In this document: positions 35,241 through 45,672 of the stretch, piece after piece
How the letters are laid out: the number at the start of each line of letters is the position of its first letter
Numbering within the stretch: the first letter of the stretch is position 1
Assembly (NCBI GenBank): GCA_001949185.1
Contig: BDGG01000001.1
Location: 859,153 to 923,152 of the forward strand
Source of the DNA: Ramazzottius varieornatus
Lineage: Eukaryota; Tardigrada; Eutardigrada; Parachela; Ramazzottiidae
Length of the DNA: 64,000 nucleotides
Direction: 5' to 3'
The notes under the pieces: generated by a model
Database searches by the model: none
The model's input: the letters and a program-made list of their open reading frames with translations, nothing else
What the model was told of the DNA's origin: nothing
Position numbers and translations under genes: made by a program

Positions 35241-37645
35241 ATGAAAAGGAGCTTTCTGGAGGAACGCAAGCCCGTCAAGCAAATGGCCAGTCCGGACAAG
35301 CTGACAAGTCGAGCCAACAGGCAACCTCACCAAGACGACGCTACCGCCGAAGAGATCAGCTCCAGCTTCGATATCGTGGCTCGCTGGAAAATAGTATCTA
35401 CTCCTGAGAAAGAAAATTCGTCGTTGAGCGCCAACGGGATGGAAGCCTTCAGCTCGTACAATCCCGATGTTGAAAAACGTCGACCGGAAGTCCACGTCGA
35501 AATACTCGTTCATCCGTCCAGGTTTGGCTTACCCCTTCCTGTACTATGTGAATCTACTTGCGACCGTCTGAGTAATGCTTTGTTACCTTGTAGTTCCAAC
35601 TCGGAGTTCCAGATCGGATCGCTTGTCAGAAAAGCCATCCGCAAGACCTTCAAGCAGCTGCAGCAACGTTCGCACGAATTTCCCTTCAACCACTCTGCCA
35701 AGATGGTCTCTCTTCCAGAACTTTCCCGTGCTTTGACTTCCCCTGGCTCTGGACTTGATCGACAAGTTCAAGAGGTAGCTTTCGAGAGCGGCGATGAGGA
35801 GGGCGTTGCTGTAAGTCAGTTTGTCTCCCATTGTTTGCCTGCGTACGCTGCTCGACGTGTTTTCCGGTGCGAAAGTATGCAGGTTGGTGAAGTCTGTAAA
35901 ATGATCTTCTATTCATCGCAGTTGTCGTCCTTCGACGATGTTAAATGGCAGTTGTACGTCTACAAACTCCAGAACGATCCAGCTACGGAAGACGACATGG
36001 GACATGAGACACCAGCTGCCACCCATCGCATTTTGCCTTCGGAAGAGCACCGAGGCTTGTGGGAAAGTCTCGTGTACGACAGTGATGTGAAGCAGAAGTT
36101 ACTGAATTACTCTGTGGAGACCGTACTCTTCTCTAAACTGAATGTCGACGACGATCTTGTCAGCTGGAATAAGGTCATACTTCTTCACGGTAAGTACTCC
36201 ACGAAGAAACTTCCGTCACATTTTTGTTGGTGTTGGGTTAGGACGAATATTTTCTAGGGCCTCCCGGAACTGGGAAGACTTCTCTCTGCAAAGCGCTGGC
36301 GCAGAAGCTGTCCATCAGACTAGTGGAGCATTACTCGTCAGTTTACTTGATGGAGGTCAACAGCCACAGTCTTTTCAGCCGCTGGTTTTCCGAGGTGGGG
36401 TTTCATAGTCAGTATTTTTGCTAAGCGTTGTTTTTCGGGTTTCTACTTCCGGCGGAAGTCTTCTGCTCTTACAAAAGCCTTCCATGCGCATTTATCGTTG
36501 CAGAGTGGAAAGCTAGTCATGAAGATGTTTCAAAGCATGGAGGAAGTCGTGAAGCAAAACTCCTCGTTGGTCATTCTGCTCATCGACGAAGTGGAAAGTC
36601 TGACTAGAGCTCGGCAAGCCTCCATTTCCGGCAACGAACCATCGGACGCTCTTCGCGCTGTTAATGCTCTCCTAACCCAGATCGATAAAATCAAACGGTA
36701 AAATGGCAAACCCTGAAACCAGTCGTCCGGTCCTCGTACTTTATTTTGAAATGATACCCTTAAACTGTCATTTGTTTATCATTGCAGATATCCGAACGTT
36801 CTGATTTTGACAACGTCGAACCTATCTCAAGCCATCGATCTGGCCTTCGTCGATCGTGCTGACATCAAACAGTACATCGGGAACCCTTCTCAAGCAGCCA
36901 GAGAAGCCATCTTGCTGTCAAGTATTTCCGAGCTGATCAAGCGAGGAGTGCTAGGTTCCGATCCTTCGTTGCTTCTCCCGGAAAGCAGCGACTCGAGAAG
37001 TCTGCTGACTGCAGCTGCCAAGTAAGTGATTCTACACCTCATACTCTGGTTTTTTGTCCCTATTCTGGCAACATTTCTTGGCACTGTTTTCTCGCAGAGC
37101 TACTCATGAATTTTCTGGACGAGCACTGCGCAAACTACCGTTCCTAACCAAAGCTCTCAAGTTTCCCGGGGTAAAGTTTTTGATATTATAGAGATTAAGT
37201 CGCCACTCCCGTTCACTTTGCAACTGTAGCTACGGCCCTGCTCCGCCCCTTTCGGGACGTGTAACTACATTTTGCTTTCCGGAGCTCGCCTTATTTTCGA
37301 AAGATAGCGTAATCGGAGTTACGGTTGGCTAACATTGGGAAGCATGGTGGCTGCCCAACTATTCAAAGTTCTGATCAGCTGCTGCGCCTATGAGTGACGT
37401 TGCAACTCATCTCAGCTACGGTGGGACTTTCATCTGGCGGTGGCAACTTAATGTCTGTATTTTCTGTGAAAATCTTCCGCTCCAAAGAACAATTTACCGT
37501 GTATCTGTTCTGGCTCACTTATTTTCTTCAGAATATTGGTATTCCGGTGACCGACTTCCTGCGAGGAATGGTGACTATGGCCAGAGAACAACGCTCGGAT
37601 GCCGAAAGTCTGAAGAGCTCTAAGTCCCCTTCCAATGGTTCCTGA
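35241..37645 (+). CDS. TRIP13: TRIP13 / PCH2 AAA+ ATPase
   Basis: Exons 35241-35521, 35594-35810, 35922-36189, 36258-36394, 36504-36697, 36788-37021, 37098-37170 and 37532-37645 join cleanly. The N-terminal domain has [12 protein letters not shown] and later the family's [20 protein letters not shown]. The AAA+ core has Walker [39 protein letters not shown], Walker [13 protein letters not shown], sensor 1 [12 protein letters not shown], arginine-finger region [12 protein letters not shown], and sensor 2 region [14 protein letters not shown]. The enzyme remodels HORMA proteins such as MAD2 and meiotic HORMADs with p31comet, acting in the spindle checkpoint and meiotic recombination control. 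Exon 2 contributes [17 protein letters not shown]. Catalytic residues look intact. Confidence 0.96.
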
Positions 37646-38032
37646 AAAGCTAGAAATCCAACAGAAGTTGTTTTTTTTCTTTCCCTCATTTGGTTCAGCT
37701 TACAGAATGTGTGCGTCCTTCTCTTGTATTTCCTGTGATTTTAGTTTTATCCAGTCTTGTGCCGTTGCTATCGGTACGGGATTCATAGTCAAGTTTTACT
37801 TGTGGGTTCTCGATGAAACAGAGGAGCAGTAAATCTGTGAAAACCTGGAAAACGTGAATTACGAATTGTCGGCTCTCCTTGAATGTCTAAAAAGGGTTGA
37901 AAAGTACAATCCTGAAACACAAAAGCGTAATCGTCTCCAACACGAGCAGTTTAAACAAGAAAAAAGAATGGATATCTTAAAATAGAGCCCTGAGGGAAGT
38001 TAAATTTGCTCTGGGAGATATCTTTCGAAAGG
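37646..38032. other. 3' flank of TRIP13 and of the 53BP1-like gene
   Basis: Convergent gene ends; no coding signal. AT-rich, with ttttttt runs near 37672. Confidence 0.5.
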
Positions 38033-39730
38033 TTATTTCTTTCCCCGAATGATGTTTTCGAGAAGCCAGTCTTCGATGACCACAGGTATCATCGCCTTAT
38101 CACACATTGCCTGAACCTCTTTAGGAACGTGTGTCCTTACCACGACTAAATCGACATCGTCCAGAACGGGCTCTCTCGGCGACAGCAAAACCTGTAAAAG
38201 ATTGAAAAAAATCAAAATCCAGAAAACTATTCCAGCTGGTCGGATTTTACCGGTTCGCCCCTTCCGGCTTCGATGATGGGCATCCACCAGTCGGCTGAAG
38301 TAGCCTGCCATCCATTGAGGCTTATAGGGTAGAAACCGGTGCGGAGGTTGTCGAGAAGACTAGCGATAGATCCACTCGACGACTCGTCCTCTAGAATCAT
38401 ATCCTGCTGGTAGACGGTATTTCTCAAAGTCGATCATTTTTCCTCTGTAATACATGCTCTTGAGCCAGTGGTATTCAATGCAGGGTACGTTGGCTACCAA
38501 ACATTCGAGGTATCGTTGAGTTCGGCAGCATGCGGAAGTGATGAGAAAGCGCTTCTTTGGGTTGGCGAATTGAATCTACAACACGAAAATTTAGTTTCCG
38601 TCAAACAAACGGCTCGTCAATCAACGATAACAAACATGGGGAGTAGGCGGAAGCGCTGGCAGCTCAAGCCTACGATCCACACATGCGCTGATCTTACACA
38701 TACTGTGTATCGATAATGCAAGTAGGCGCAAACTACTAGCCGTCTCTCACTACCTCGTCGCGAAAGCATGAATTTCCTGAATCCTGGTCCAGATCTTCAA
38801 CGGCAAACCCTCTTCAAAACATAAGACTGTTAGTATTCAAGTGAATACACTCTAAAGTCGAAGGGATCCTGTCATCAGCCGAAACCCGATAAAATAATTG
38901 GACACGGAAAGCCAGACTTACGTCGGTCAGTTCTTCGAAGTAGGCCACCATCTTTCCTCCCATTTGAGCGACCCATGTTCTAATCCTCTCGTCCAAGTCA
39001 CCAGCTCGATACTCAGCTTCTTCTTCTTCGCTACTTGAACTGCGGGTTATGTTGGGATGGGTGGTAGTGAAGAGGCAGCCGTCAAGCAGCTTATTGAAGG
39101 GAACGGGTTGAACTCGCTTCAGGTGTGTGTCCATATCGACCTGATCCACCATCATCTCAGGCACACTGGTCAAAAACGGCTTGCCTCCTTTCCCTCGTAC
39201 CCTGTACTTTCCGGGTTCGCTTCCACTCTTCCTTGCAATGCGAACTTCTCGGTAGAGTTCTAACTTGAAAACCTTTCCGTGGCGGTCGACACTCCTACCA
39301 AAAAAAACGGAAGAACCATCATCTGGAAGTCAGTCAGAAAACGACTGCCCATCAAAGCCGCGCATGATGTAAACTATTGCCCGTTGTGGAGTAAACAGGT
39401 CATGACGTCAGCGCTACTATTGAGTCGTTAATACGATCAGTAAATCAAGCACCCAAATCAACGGTACTTCTCACCCGTCGTGGATATCCGTTGTCTGCAC
39501 CAGAACTCCTGGCTGTAAATAGTCACTGGCCGCTACGACGTCCTCAGGATCCGCTTCAGCTAGTTGATCACCTTCGTACCATCTGATAACGAAACGTGTT
39601 CCATCCTCTGACTTCTCTTCAATCCGTGCAGGAAACCATCGCTGAAGTGTACCTTCCGGTAGCACGTCTTCGAAGCGACAAAACACTTTCTTTCTGTTCA
39701 GAAAGGAGTGATCGCCGATGGTGATTTCTC
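38033..39730 (-). CDS. TP53BP1: 53BP1-like protein: tandem-Tudor and paired BRCT domains only
   Basis: Exons: from about 39730 down to 39475 (Tudor), 38922-39294, 38754-38811, 38251-38575 and 38033-38191. The Tudor part reads KVFCRFEDVLPEGTLQRWF, then FVIRWYEGDQLAEADPEDVV, and continues in exon 2 with VFKLELYREVRI; this fold binds dimethyl-lysine on histone H4. Then come FNKLLDGCLFTTTHP (start of BRCT 1), KKRFLITSACCRTQRYLECL with VPCIEYHWLKSMYY and YRLPAGYD, and BRCT 2 (PVLDDVDLVVVRTHV, IPVVIEDWLLENIIRG). The YRLPAGY-LEDE junction strongly matches vertebrate 53BP1, but a single extra T near 38385 breaks the frame, and the 38754-38811 exon also joins one base out. The long N-terminal ATM-target region of 53BP1 is missing; p23 starts only 500 bp upstream. 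Role: DNA double-strand-break repair choice (by family). Confidence 0.75.
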
Positions 39731-39894
39731 GTCTTTGTCGTATTCACCGGGTGGACGCTTGTCGAAACAGTCTACAGACGCACCCACCCTGGTGCTCACG
39801 AGCAAGATCTAAAAGAGCAGTACGAGGGATCCAAGATTCGGAGTCCAAAGTCGAAACTCGAAACTGAAGTCTGGCACTTTTCTCGACTTCCGGT

Positions 39895-39902
39895 TGACGT
39901 CA
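39895..39902. promoter_or_regulatory. CRE site next to ETS-like cttccgg in divergent promoter
   Basis: The sequence acttccggttgacgtcac at 39886-39903 combines an ETS core and a palindromic tgacgtca between the divergent 53BP1-like and p23 genes. About 330 bp separate it from the p23 ATG. Inferred from consensus and position. Confidence 0.45.
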
Positions 39903-40108
39903 CGAACGAACTGGTGCCACAGTAACTGTTCCACTAAGCGTGGCGGTTTCACCGAGCCTGGTGCGGTGATTCCAGTGGAAGCAACCGTGGGTCTGTGGAA
40001 TCACGGTTGCCGAACCATGGCATGGCCTGCCACGATGTTATTTTCCTGGAGTTCACTCCAGAAAGTTATTTTCTCCCATCGCAACGATTGATTTCCGTCT
40101 GGAAGTTT

Positions 40109-40142
40109 CGATTTGCGATCTGCGATTTGCGATCTGCGATCG
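40109..40142. repeat. Short tandem gatYtgc repeat in p23 5' region
   Basis: Four to five head-to-tail 7-mers gatttgc/gatctgc run between 40109 and 40142, just upstream of the p23 start. A 9-bp inverted repeat (gcaaccgtg / cacggttgc) lies nearby at about 39981-40011. Confidence 0.6.
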
Positions 40143-40224
40143 TCTCTGCTGAACTTCCGCGGTTATCTGGTTGCTGGAGTTGGGATCTATCTGCCGGCTG
40201 CTAGGTTATATCGGAGTTTTGGAG

Positions 40225-41400
40225 ATGGCTTCAGGGTAAGGAATGACGAAACACTACCCTGCTGTTTACCGGTAAGCAGAACCTCTATTTCTGTACCTGT
40301 AATTTTGTTACAGGAAACTGATACCCTCGGCGACGTGGGCTCAACGGAAGGAGGTGGTCTTTCTTACATTTCTGGTGCAAGATGTCAAGGATCTGGATTT
40401 GAAGATCGAAGCCAACAGGATACATTTCGAGTGAGTTAATCTCTTCAATTTTTCGTCAATCAACAATCAATCCATATAGGGGTTATTTTGTTTCCGCAGA
40501 GGATCGTCAGATTCGAAAAATTACGATTTTGATCTCGAGCTGTACGCCGAAATCGATCCAGAGGTTTGACTGTCGTCTCTTTTACCTGCCACATGCAGCG
40601 CTGGTGATTCTTTACTTCCAGAAATCAAAGTACACCAAGGGAGACCGGGTAATCGACTGCTTACTTCAGAAGAAGGATACCAGTGCACCTTTCTGGCCTC
40701 GTCTGGCCAAAGGTGAGCTTTTTACCTCCGGGAGCACTGAGAGAGCTGGAACAGGGATTTCTACCTGTGTCTCTTGATGTCTTTGTGGTTTTAACACTGG
40801 AAGAACGCGCAATGCAGAAAGTAACTTATGGCTGGTTATCAATCAAGCCAGTCAACCAATTCACACAACGACTGTTTGCATCGCGTGAACAGAAATGGCA
40901 GTTCGACATTGACTTCTGCAGCAGACATATCCTGTTTCTATTGGTTCGTTTTCTTGACAAAGGCTTCATGTTGGTCTTTTTGCAGCTTCCGGTAAACAAG
41001 GATGGCTCAAGACTGACTTCGCCCGATGGAAAGATGAAGATGATGCTGACGATGAAGAGAAGGGTGGTTTTGGAGGTGGCGATATGGACTTCACCCAGGT
41101 AAGTGCATTTCAGTCAAGACGACGTCCGTTTGGCAAGTGGCGCACTCTGCCAGTCGGTCATACTGGAAACACGCGCCACTTGGGTAAACGATTTGGCTGA
41201 GTATATTTGTTGACTTCCAAATACCTCTGCAAAGCAGAAGTATTTTTCAGATGATGGGACAAATGGGCGGTATGGGAGGTATGGGCGGGATGGGCGATAT
41301 GGGAGGGATGAACTTCGGAGGTCCCGGCGGAGACGACATGCCCGACTCTGACGATGACAAGGACGACGAGGATGAAGAAGGCATGCCCAAGCTGGAATAG
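40225..41400 (+). CDS. PTGES3: p23 co-chaperone (PTGES3/Sba1)
   Basis: Six exons: 40225-40235 (only 11 nt, MASG), 40314-40430, 40500-40563, 40622-40712, 40986-41098 and 41251-41400. The CS domain reads PSATWAQRKEVVFLTFLVQD, KDLDLKIEANRIHFEG, YDFDLELYAEIDPE, then DCLLQKKDTSAPFWPRLAK and GWLKTDFARWKDEDD. The C-terminal tail is Met/Gly-rich (repeats of MGGMGG and MGDMGGM) and ends in an acidic MPDSDDDKDDEDEEG. p23 binds the ATP-bound closed HSP90 dimer and slows ATP turnover, helping client maturation; the signature WPRL-K, FxxWKDEDD and acidic tail are all present. The tiny first exon is fixed by phase (GG|G). Intron 5 contains a copy of the short palindromic element. Confidence 0.95.
41130..41193. 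repeat. Short palindromic MITE-like element, copy C (p23 intron 5)
   Basis: caagtggcgcactctgccag on the left and tggaaacacgcgccacttgg on the right form an inverted repeat related to copies A and B; the orientation of the ttccag/ctggaa core is reversed relative to them. Confidence 0.6.
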
Positions 41401-42000
41401 AAGAAATGGTCAGCAGCTTAATACTTTACTTGACAGTCTTTTCCGGCCTTATAATGTGAAGCCAAAATTGTTTCACGGTTTACTTCTTTTTCCTTGAAAG
41501 CTTTTCAAAACACGCACCGCTGGAAGATCGAACAGTAGTATGTTTGGCTGGATTCAAGTTTCGTACCGTGATTGTGATGATCCTTTTGACGGTATCATTG
41601 CATTCCAGCTTTCGCTTTAGTCGTCACCCACGTGATAGCTCCTGTACCGTTAGGAAAAGTTAAATTGTCTTCACATACCAATGAAGTGAAATTCACCATT
41701 CATGACTACGAGTATTTTGGCGAAAGCTGTGACTGTTTTTCTTAAAGACTCATTGCGATGGACAAAGTTTGTGAAGGGACTATGTTATACATATGCACAA
41801 CTATAACTACATACTTAACCGCGAAAAGCAGGTCCGTTATTGGGTACGAGGAGGCGGCAGTGGAGTGGCCACCACAGGATTTAGCCGTCGGAGTGGCCAC
41901 ACAACGAAAGTCCAAGCACCGTGTGGGGTGGTTGATTGACTGGTATCAGCTGATGTGGTCAAAACAGGCTTTTTGATATTGGGAATACTCTGCCTTCTCC

Positions 42001-42451
42001 NNNNNNNNNNNNNNNNNNNNNNNNNNNNNNNNNNNNNNNNNNNNNNNNNNNNNNNNNNNNNNNNNNNNNNNNNNNNNNNNNNNNNNNNNNNNNNNNNNNN
42101 NNNNNNNNNNNNNNNNNNNNNNNNNNNNNNNNNNNNNNNNNNNNNNNNNNNNNNNNNNNNNNNNNNNNNNNNNNNNNNNNNNNNNNNNNNNNNNNNNNNN
42201 NNNNNNNNNNNNNNNNNNNNNNNNNNNNNNNNNNNNNNNNNNNNNNNNNNNNNNNNNNNNNNNNNNNNNNNNNNNNNNNNNNNNNNNNNNNNNNNNNNNN
42301 NNNNNNNNNNNNNNNNNNNNNNNNNNNNNNNNNNNNNNNNNNNNNNNNNNNNNNNNNNNNNNNNNNNNNNNNNNNNNNNNNNNNNNNNNNNNNNNNNNNN
42401 NNNNNNNNNNNNNNNNNNNNNNNNNNNNNNNNNNNNNNNNNNNNNNNNNNN
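42001..42451. other. Assembly gap (run of N)
   Basis: A 451-base N run. Flanks carry the same sequence in opposite orientation: ggaggcggcagtggagtgg on the left (about 41870) and its near complement ccattccactgccgcctcct on the right (about 42468-42487). The gap therefore probably spans an inverted repeat that the assembler could not resolve. Confidence 0.9.
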
Positions 42452-42481
42452 CGTTTTCCCGCGGTGACCATTCCACTGCCG

Positions 42482-45400
42482 CCTCCTGGTAGAGACCTGG
42501 GCCGCAGGTCAAAACGTACGCTGCATCTGCGCTGCGCCCTTTTCTGGTACTCGGCAACTGCGCTGCGCTGCGTGAATCTGGACTGGACCGACGGTGCAGC
42601 TGCGCTGCACCTTACTGTACGTGCGAGGCAACTGCGCTGCGGTTCAATTTCGAACTTAAAATAGCCAAATACAAAATTAGACATTCTCAAATTCAAAATT
42701 AGACTGGACAACCATGAGATCGCTTAAAGTTTGAGGAGCTAAATTTTTACGCTTCTCCGATACAGCAGTTCCAGATCTGCTAAACAAACGTTCGGAAGGT
42801 GTGCTAGTGGCAGATACAGAAAGGATTCGCAGCGCATAGCACTTCAAACGAGGAAAGTCATTCTCTTTCTCTGTCCAAAAGCTAAGGACATCTTGGTCTT
42901 CGGGAGGACTGGGCAAACTCGCATAGCGCTCGACTTCGTTTCCGATGGGATTGTCGGCAGAATACTTGGCCAAGGCTTTCACGTTGAACTTGGTACTGCC
43001 TCTTGAAGCTACTGCGACAGTCGAATAGTAAAAGCCATTCTCCTGCACTGATCACTGTTCAGGTTAGATTTGATGTCCAAATGTTACAGTGAGAAGTATT
43101 GACAAATTAGAGCTCTCCTTTTTTCGCTATGTAGTTTTTAACGAAATGCGTGACTCAGTGCGCGGCATTATGGCTTTTACCTTCTACTATCGGAGCTCCT
43201 GTCTTTTCTGGCTGTGGAATTTTCTGCACTTCTTCCATCGCTCGCTTGAGAACAGCTACTCGTTCAGTCGCAGTTAGGAACTGAAGGTGCTTCATGGAGG
43301 GATCCAGAAAGACGGCCACTCTATGAAGCTCATCAATCTGGAGCTCCTTGTTGAAAATGTTTTCGACATGTTTCTGGAAGGCTCTAATTTCCGGAAAGTC
43401 AGACGGCACCTGATCCTTGAAGTGGCGCTTCAGTTCGAGATACGCTGGAACCACGAGATGAATTGTTGGACGTTTCGAAACCGAAAGAAGGAATGTAGCA
43501 TCCCGTACAGGCTCAAACAGGTCGTGAAACTCTTGCATTTTCTGCCTACTCGGCAAAAGATGAGACTCCTTTCGCTCAGCAAGGATGTCTTCAAGCTGCT
43601 CGTAGACAGCCAGAACTGAAGCAAACATTTCGACGTGGGTGTTCCACCTAGAAATAAATTCCAGTTCATACTAGGCGTTGGAAACATGAATTGGAGCTCT
43701 AATATCATGGCCTTGGTTCGGCCTTACCGGGTTTCGCAGTGTTGCTTCAACGTTGTTTTAAGCTGCCGACTGATACCACCTTGCTTACAGTGTGTAACGA
43801 GGGACTTGACCTGGTTAACTAAAGCAAGAACTGGTAAGGCTTCTGCAGGCATGGGATGCTGACTTTTCGGGTTGGATTTGAGGAAGTTTTGCGAACAGGT
43901 GTTAAGAAGATGTCCGGCGCAGTTGATGCGCTCGAAGCCCGAGTTACGAAAAGCTACTTTCATGTTTCCGCCTTGATCCGTAACAAAGCTGCAGAGCTTC
44001 AGATCTTCCTCACACAAGCCGATTTCTCGAAGTTTGCTAAAAATGAACTTTTGTACAGCCGCGCCCGTCTTTCTGTCCACGGTGTCACATTCGCTACAAA
44101 AAAGTAGTCTTTCCCGGAGCTCCGATCCGCCGAACATATAGGGCACAGTACAGCCTGCAAAAACGAAAGCCCTATGCCACTCATACAGACTGCAAATGGT
44201 GTAATCCTGCTGCCCAAAAACAATCAACAGTTCCTCTTACCTAAGTACGACACTTTAGTGTACTCTTCTTCCCAAAAGTCAAGCGTTATGCCTCCACCGC
44301 GAAGTCGTAGGATGGGTTTGACTTCCTCAAGGAGAGATTCCCTGATGGCTTTGGCTTCTTTTCCGACGTACTGGCTCACTGAAGTTGGGTCGGGCAGCAT
44401 GTCGCGAGCAGTGGGCTTTCCAGCGTGGCTATATTTCATCGTAACATCGATTACGGTATCTATTAGAGCTCTAAATCCGGTTCCAACCACTTCTTCGAAG
44501 TTCCTTCCATCCACTGCGCAGTATCGAGCACATACTCGGGACTTTTCTTGCTTTGCGGCCAGGGGCAGCTTGTGTGACTTAAGGTAGCCAGTAATCTTGG
44601 GCTGGTTCGCCTTGACGCCACATTTCGAGACATGCCGATGAAGAGCATCAGTATTCACAGTTCTGTCATGCTTCCACACTTGCTTACATCTACTACAGCA
44701 TACAAAGTCGAGCCTATCTTCGGACTCTTTATCCACAACGCGTCTCATTGTGTCCCAGAACGGAGCTCCCTTTCGGCTACCAAAACTTTCTGCTCGTAAG
44801 ACGAATGTGTCGTCCTTAACCATATTCGCCACTTCTTCAACCGGCATACCTCTGTAAACAAATCGTACAGTAAATATCGGCGCTGATTAGTTAGAGCTCT
44901 AATCACAGGTACGCAGTTTGGTAAATGTACCTAGCTTTAAGCTGAATCTCAGAAGGCTGAACAGATCTCCTTTTGACAGGCATCTTTCCGCTGGACTTTC
45001 TCCGCTTCTGGACGGCATTTTCGGCAACTCTTTCATCTCCACTTTCCTCCAGAGAATCGTCGGACAACAGGTGATCCTCCATCAGAGCTCTAATCAAGGC
45101 TAACAAAAGGCAGTCCACAACAAAGTCCGCTGAAACTTTCTACAGAAGTAACTTTATCGAACTCCGAGACTTCCGGTTCCACTGACAGATTAACTACCAG
45201 GCGCTTTACGGCTGGGCAAAACACTATTTCGGGGCGAGCTTGCGCAACCAGTCGGTGTTTTATCAGCAAGCAGAAAACACCTAGTAAGCAAGGGTTTGAT
45301 AACGGCCACCAACCGGGAGATTCTCAGTTCGAAAACCGAAAACCGTCTTTTTGTGCCGTTTGCAGCTGCGCTGCGTTAGCTTGCCACACGCTGCATACTG

Positions 45401-45509
45401 CGCTGCGCTGCACACAAACGCCAAAGTGAACGCTGCAACTGCACTGCTACGCAGCGCAGCTGCAGCGCAGTACAGCGTACGCGGCGAGATCCCGGTCTCT
45501 ACCTCCTGG
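42482..45509 (-). mobile_element. hAT DNA transposon with 8-bp target-site duplication
   Basis: The element spans 42490-45501 (3,012 bp). It begins tagagacctggg and ends cccggtctcta, i.e. hAT-type TAGAG termini in inverted orientation. Both sides are flanked by an identical 8-bp duplication, cctcctgg (42482-42489 and 45502-45509). The subterminal 100 bp on both sides are rich in ctgcgctgc/gcagcgcag words. Inside lies a complete transposase gene on the minus strand. Together these point to recent insertion into the repeat whose arms flank the assembly gap. Confidence 0.92.
42677..45082 (-). CDS. hAT transposase, apparently intact (663 aa)
   Basis: Five exons, 44931-45082, 44241-44851, 43728-44154, 43181-43647 and 42677-43011, sum to 664 codons with every junction in phase. 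A BED-type zinc finger reads CCSRCKQVWKHD...ALHRHVSKC (exon 2). The RNase-H-like core has ITLDFWEEEYTKVSYLG (first Asp), CSFVTDQGGNMKVAF (second Asp) with CAGHLLNTCSQNF, and the insertion domain in exon 4. The C-terminal hAT dimerisation motif is SATSTPSERLFSRSG with VSEKRKNLAP. The N-terminus is Lys/Arg-rich (KRRKSSGKMPVKRR), a likely nuclear signal. It would cut and re-insert its own element at 8-bp targets. No frameshift or stop was found, unlike the other transposon remnants in this window. Confidence 0.88.
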
Positions 45510-45609
45510 TAGGTGTTCAGATTAGATTTGCTGGAAATCTTCAGTTGACTAGTGTGGGCGGGGCATAACGAAGCGATTGGCCGCAGCTACGACATAGCCT
45601 GCACTCGTA

Positions 45610-45672
45610 GCCAGCTGGCTGTACGTACGTGCCAGATGGCTGCCATCTGGCACGTACGTACAGCCAGCTGGC
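45610..45672. repeat. Perfect 63-bp palindrome
   Basis: 31 bases at 45610-45640 (gccagctggctgtacgtacg...) are followed by a single T at 45641 and then their exact reverse complement at 45642-45672. It sits 100 bp outside the hAT element and runs directly into the reading frame of the second hAT remnant. Confidence 0.9.

Noticed and set aside
41946-42711. Long ORFs spanning the N run
   Set aside because: Their length comes from unknown bases; real sequence on either side encodes only a few dozen residues.
42677-45082. Host-domesticated BED gene instead of transposon
   Set aside because: Perfect terminal repeats and target duplication around the gene show a mobile element; domestication usually loses these.
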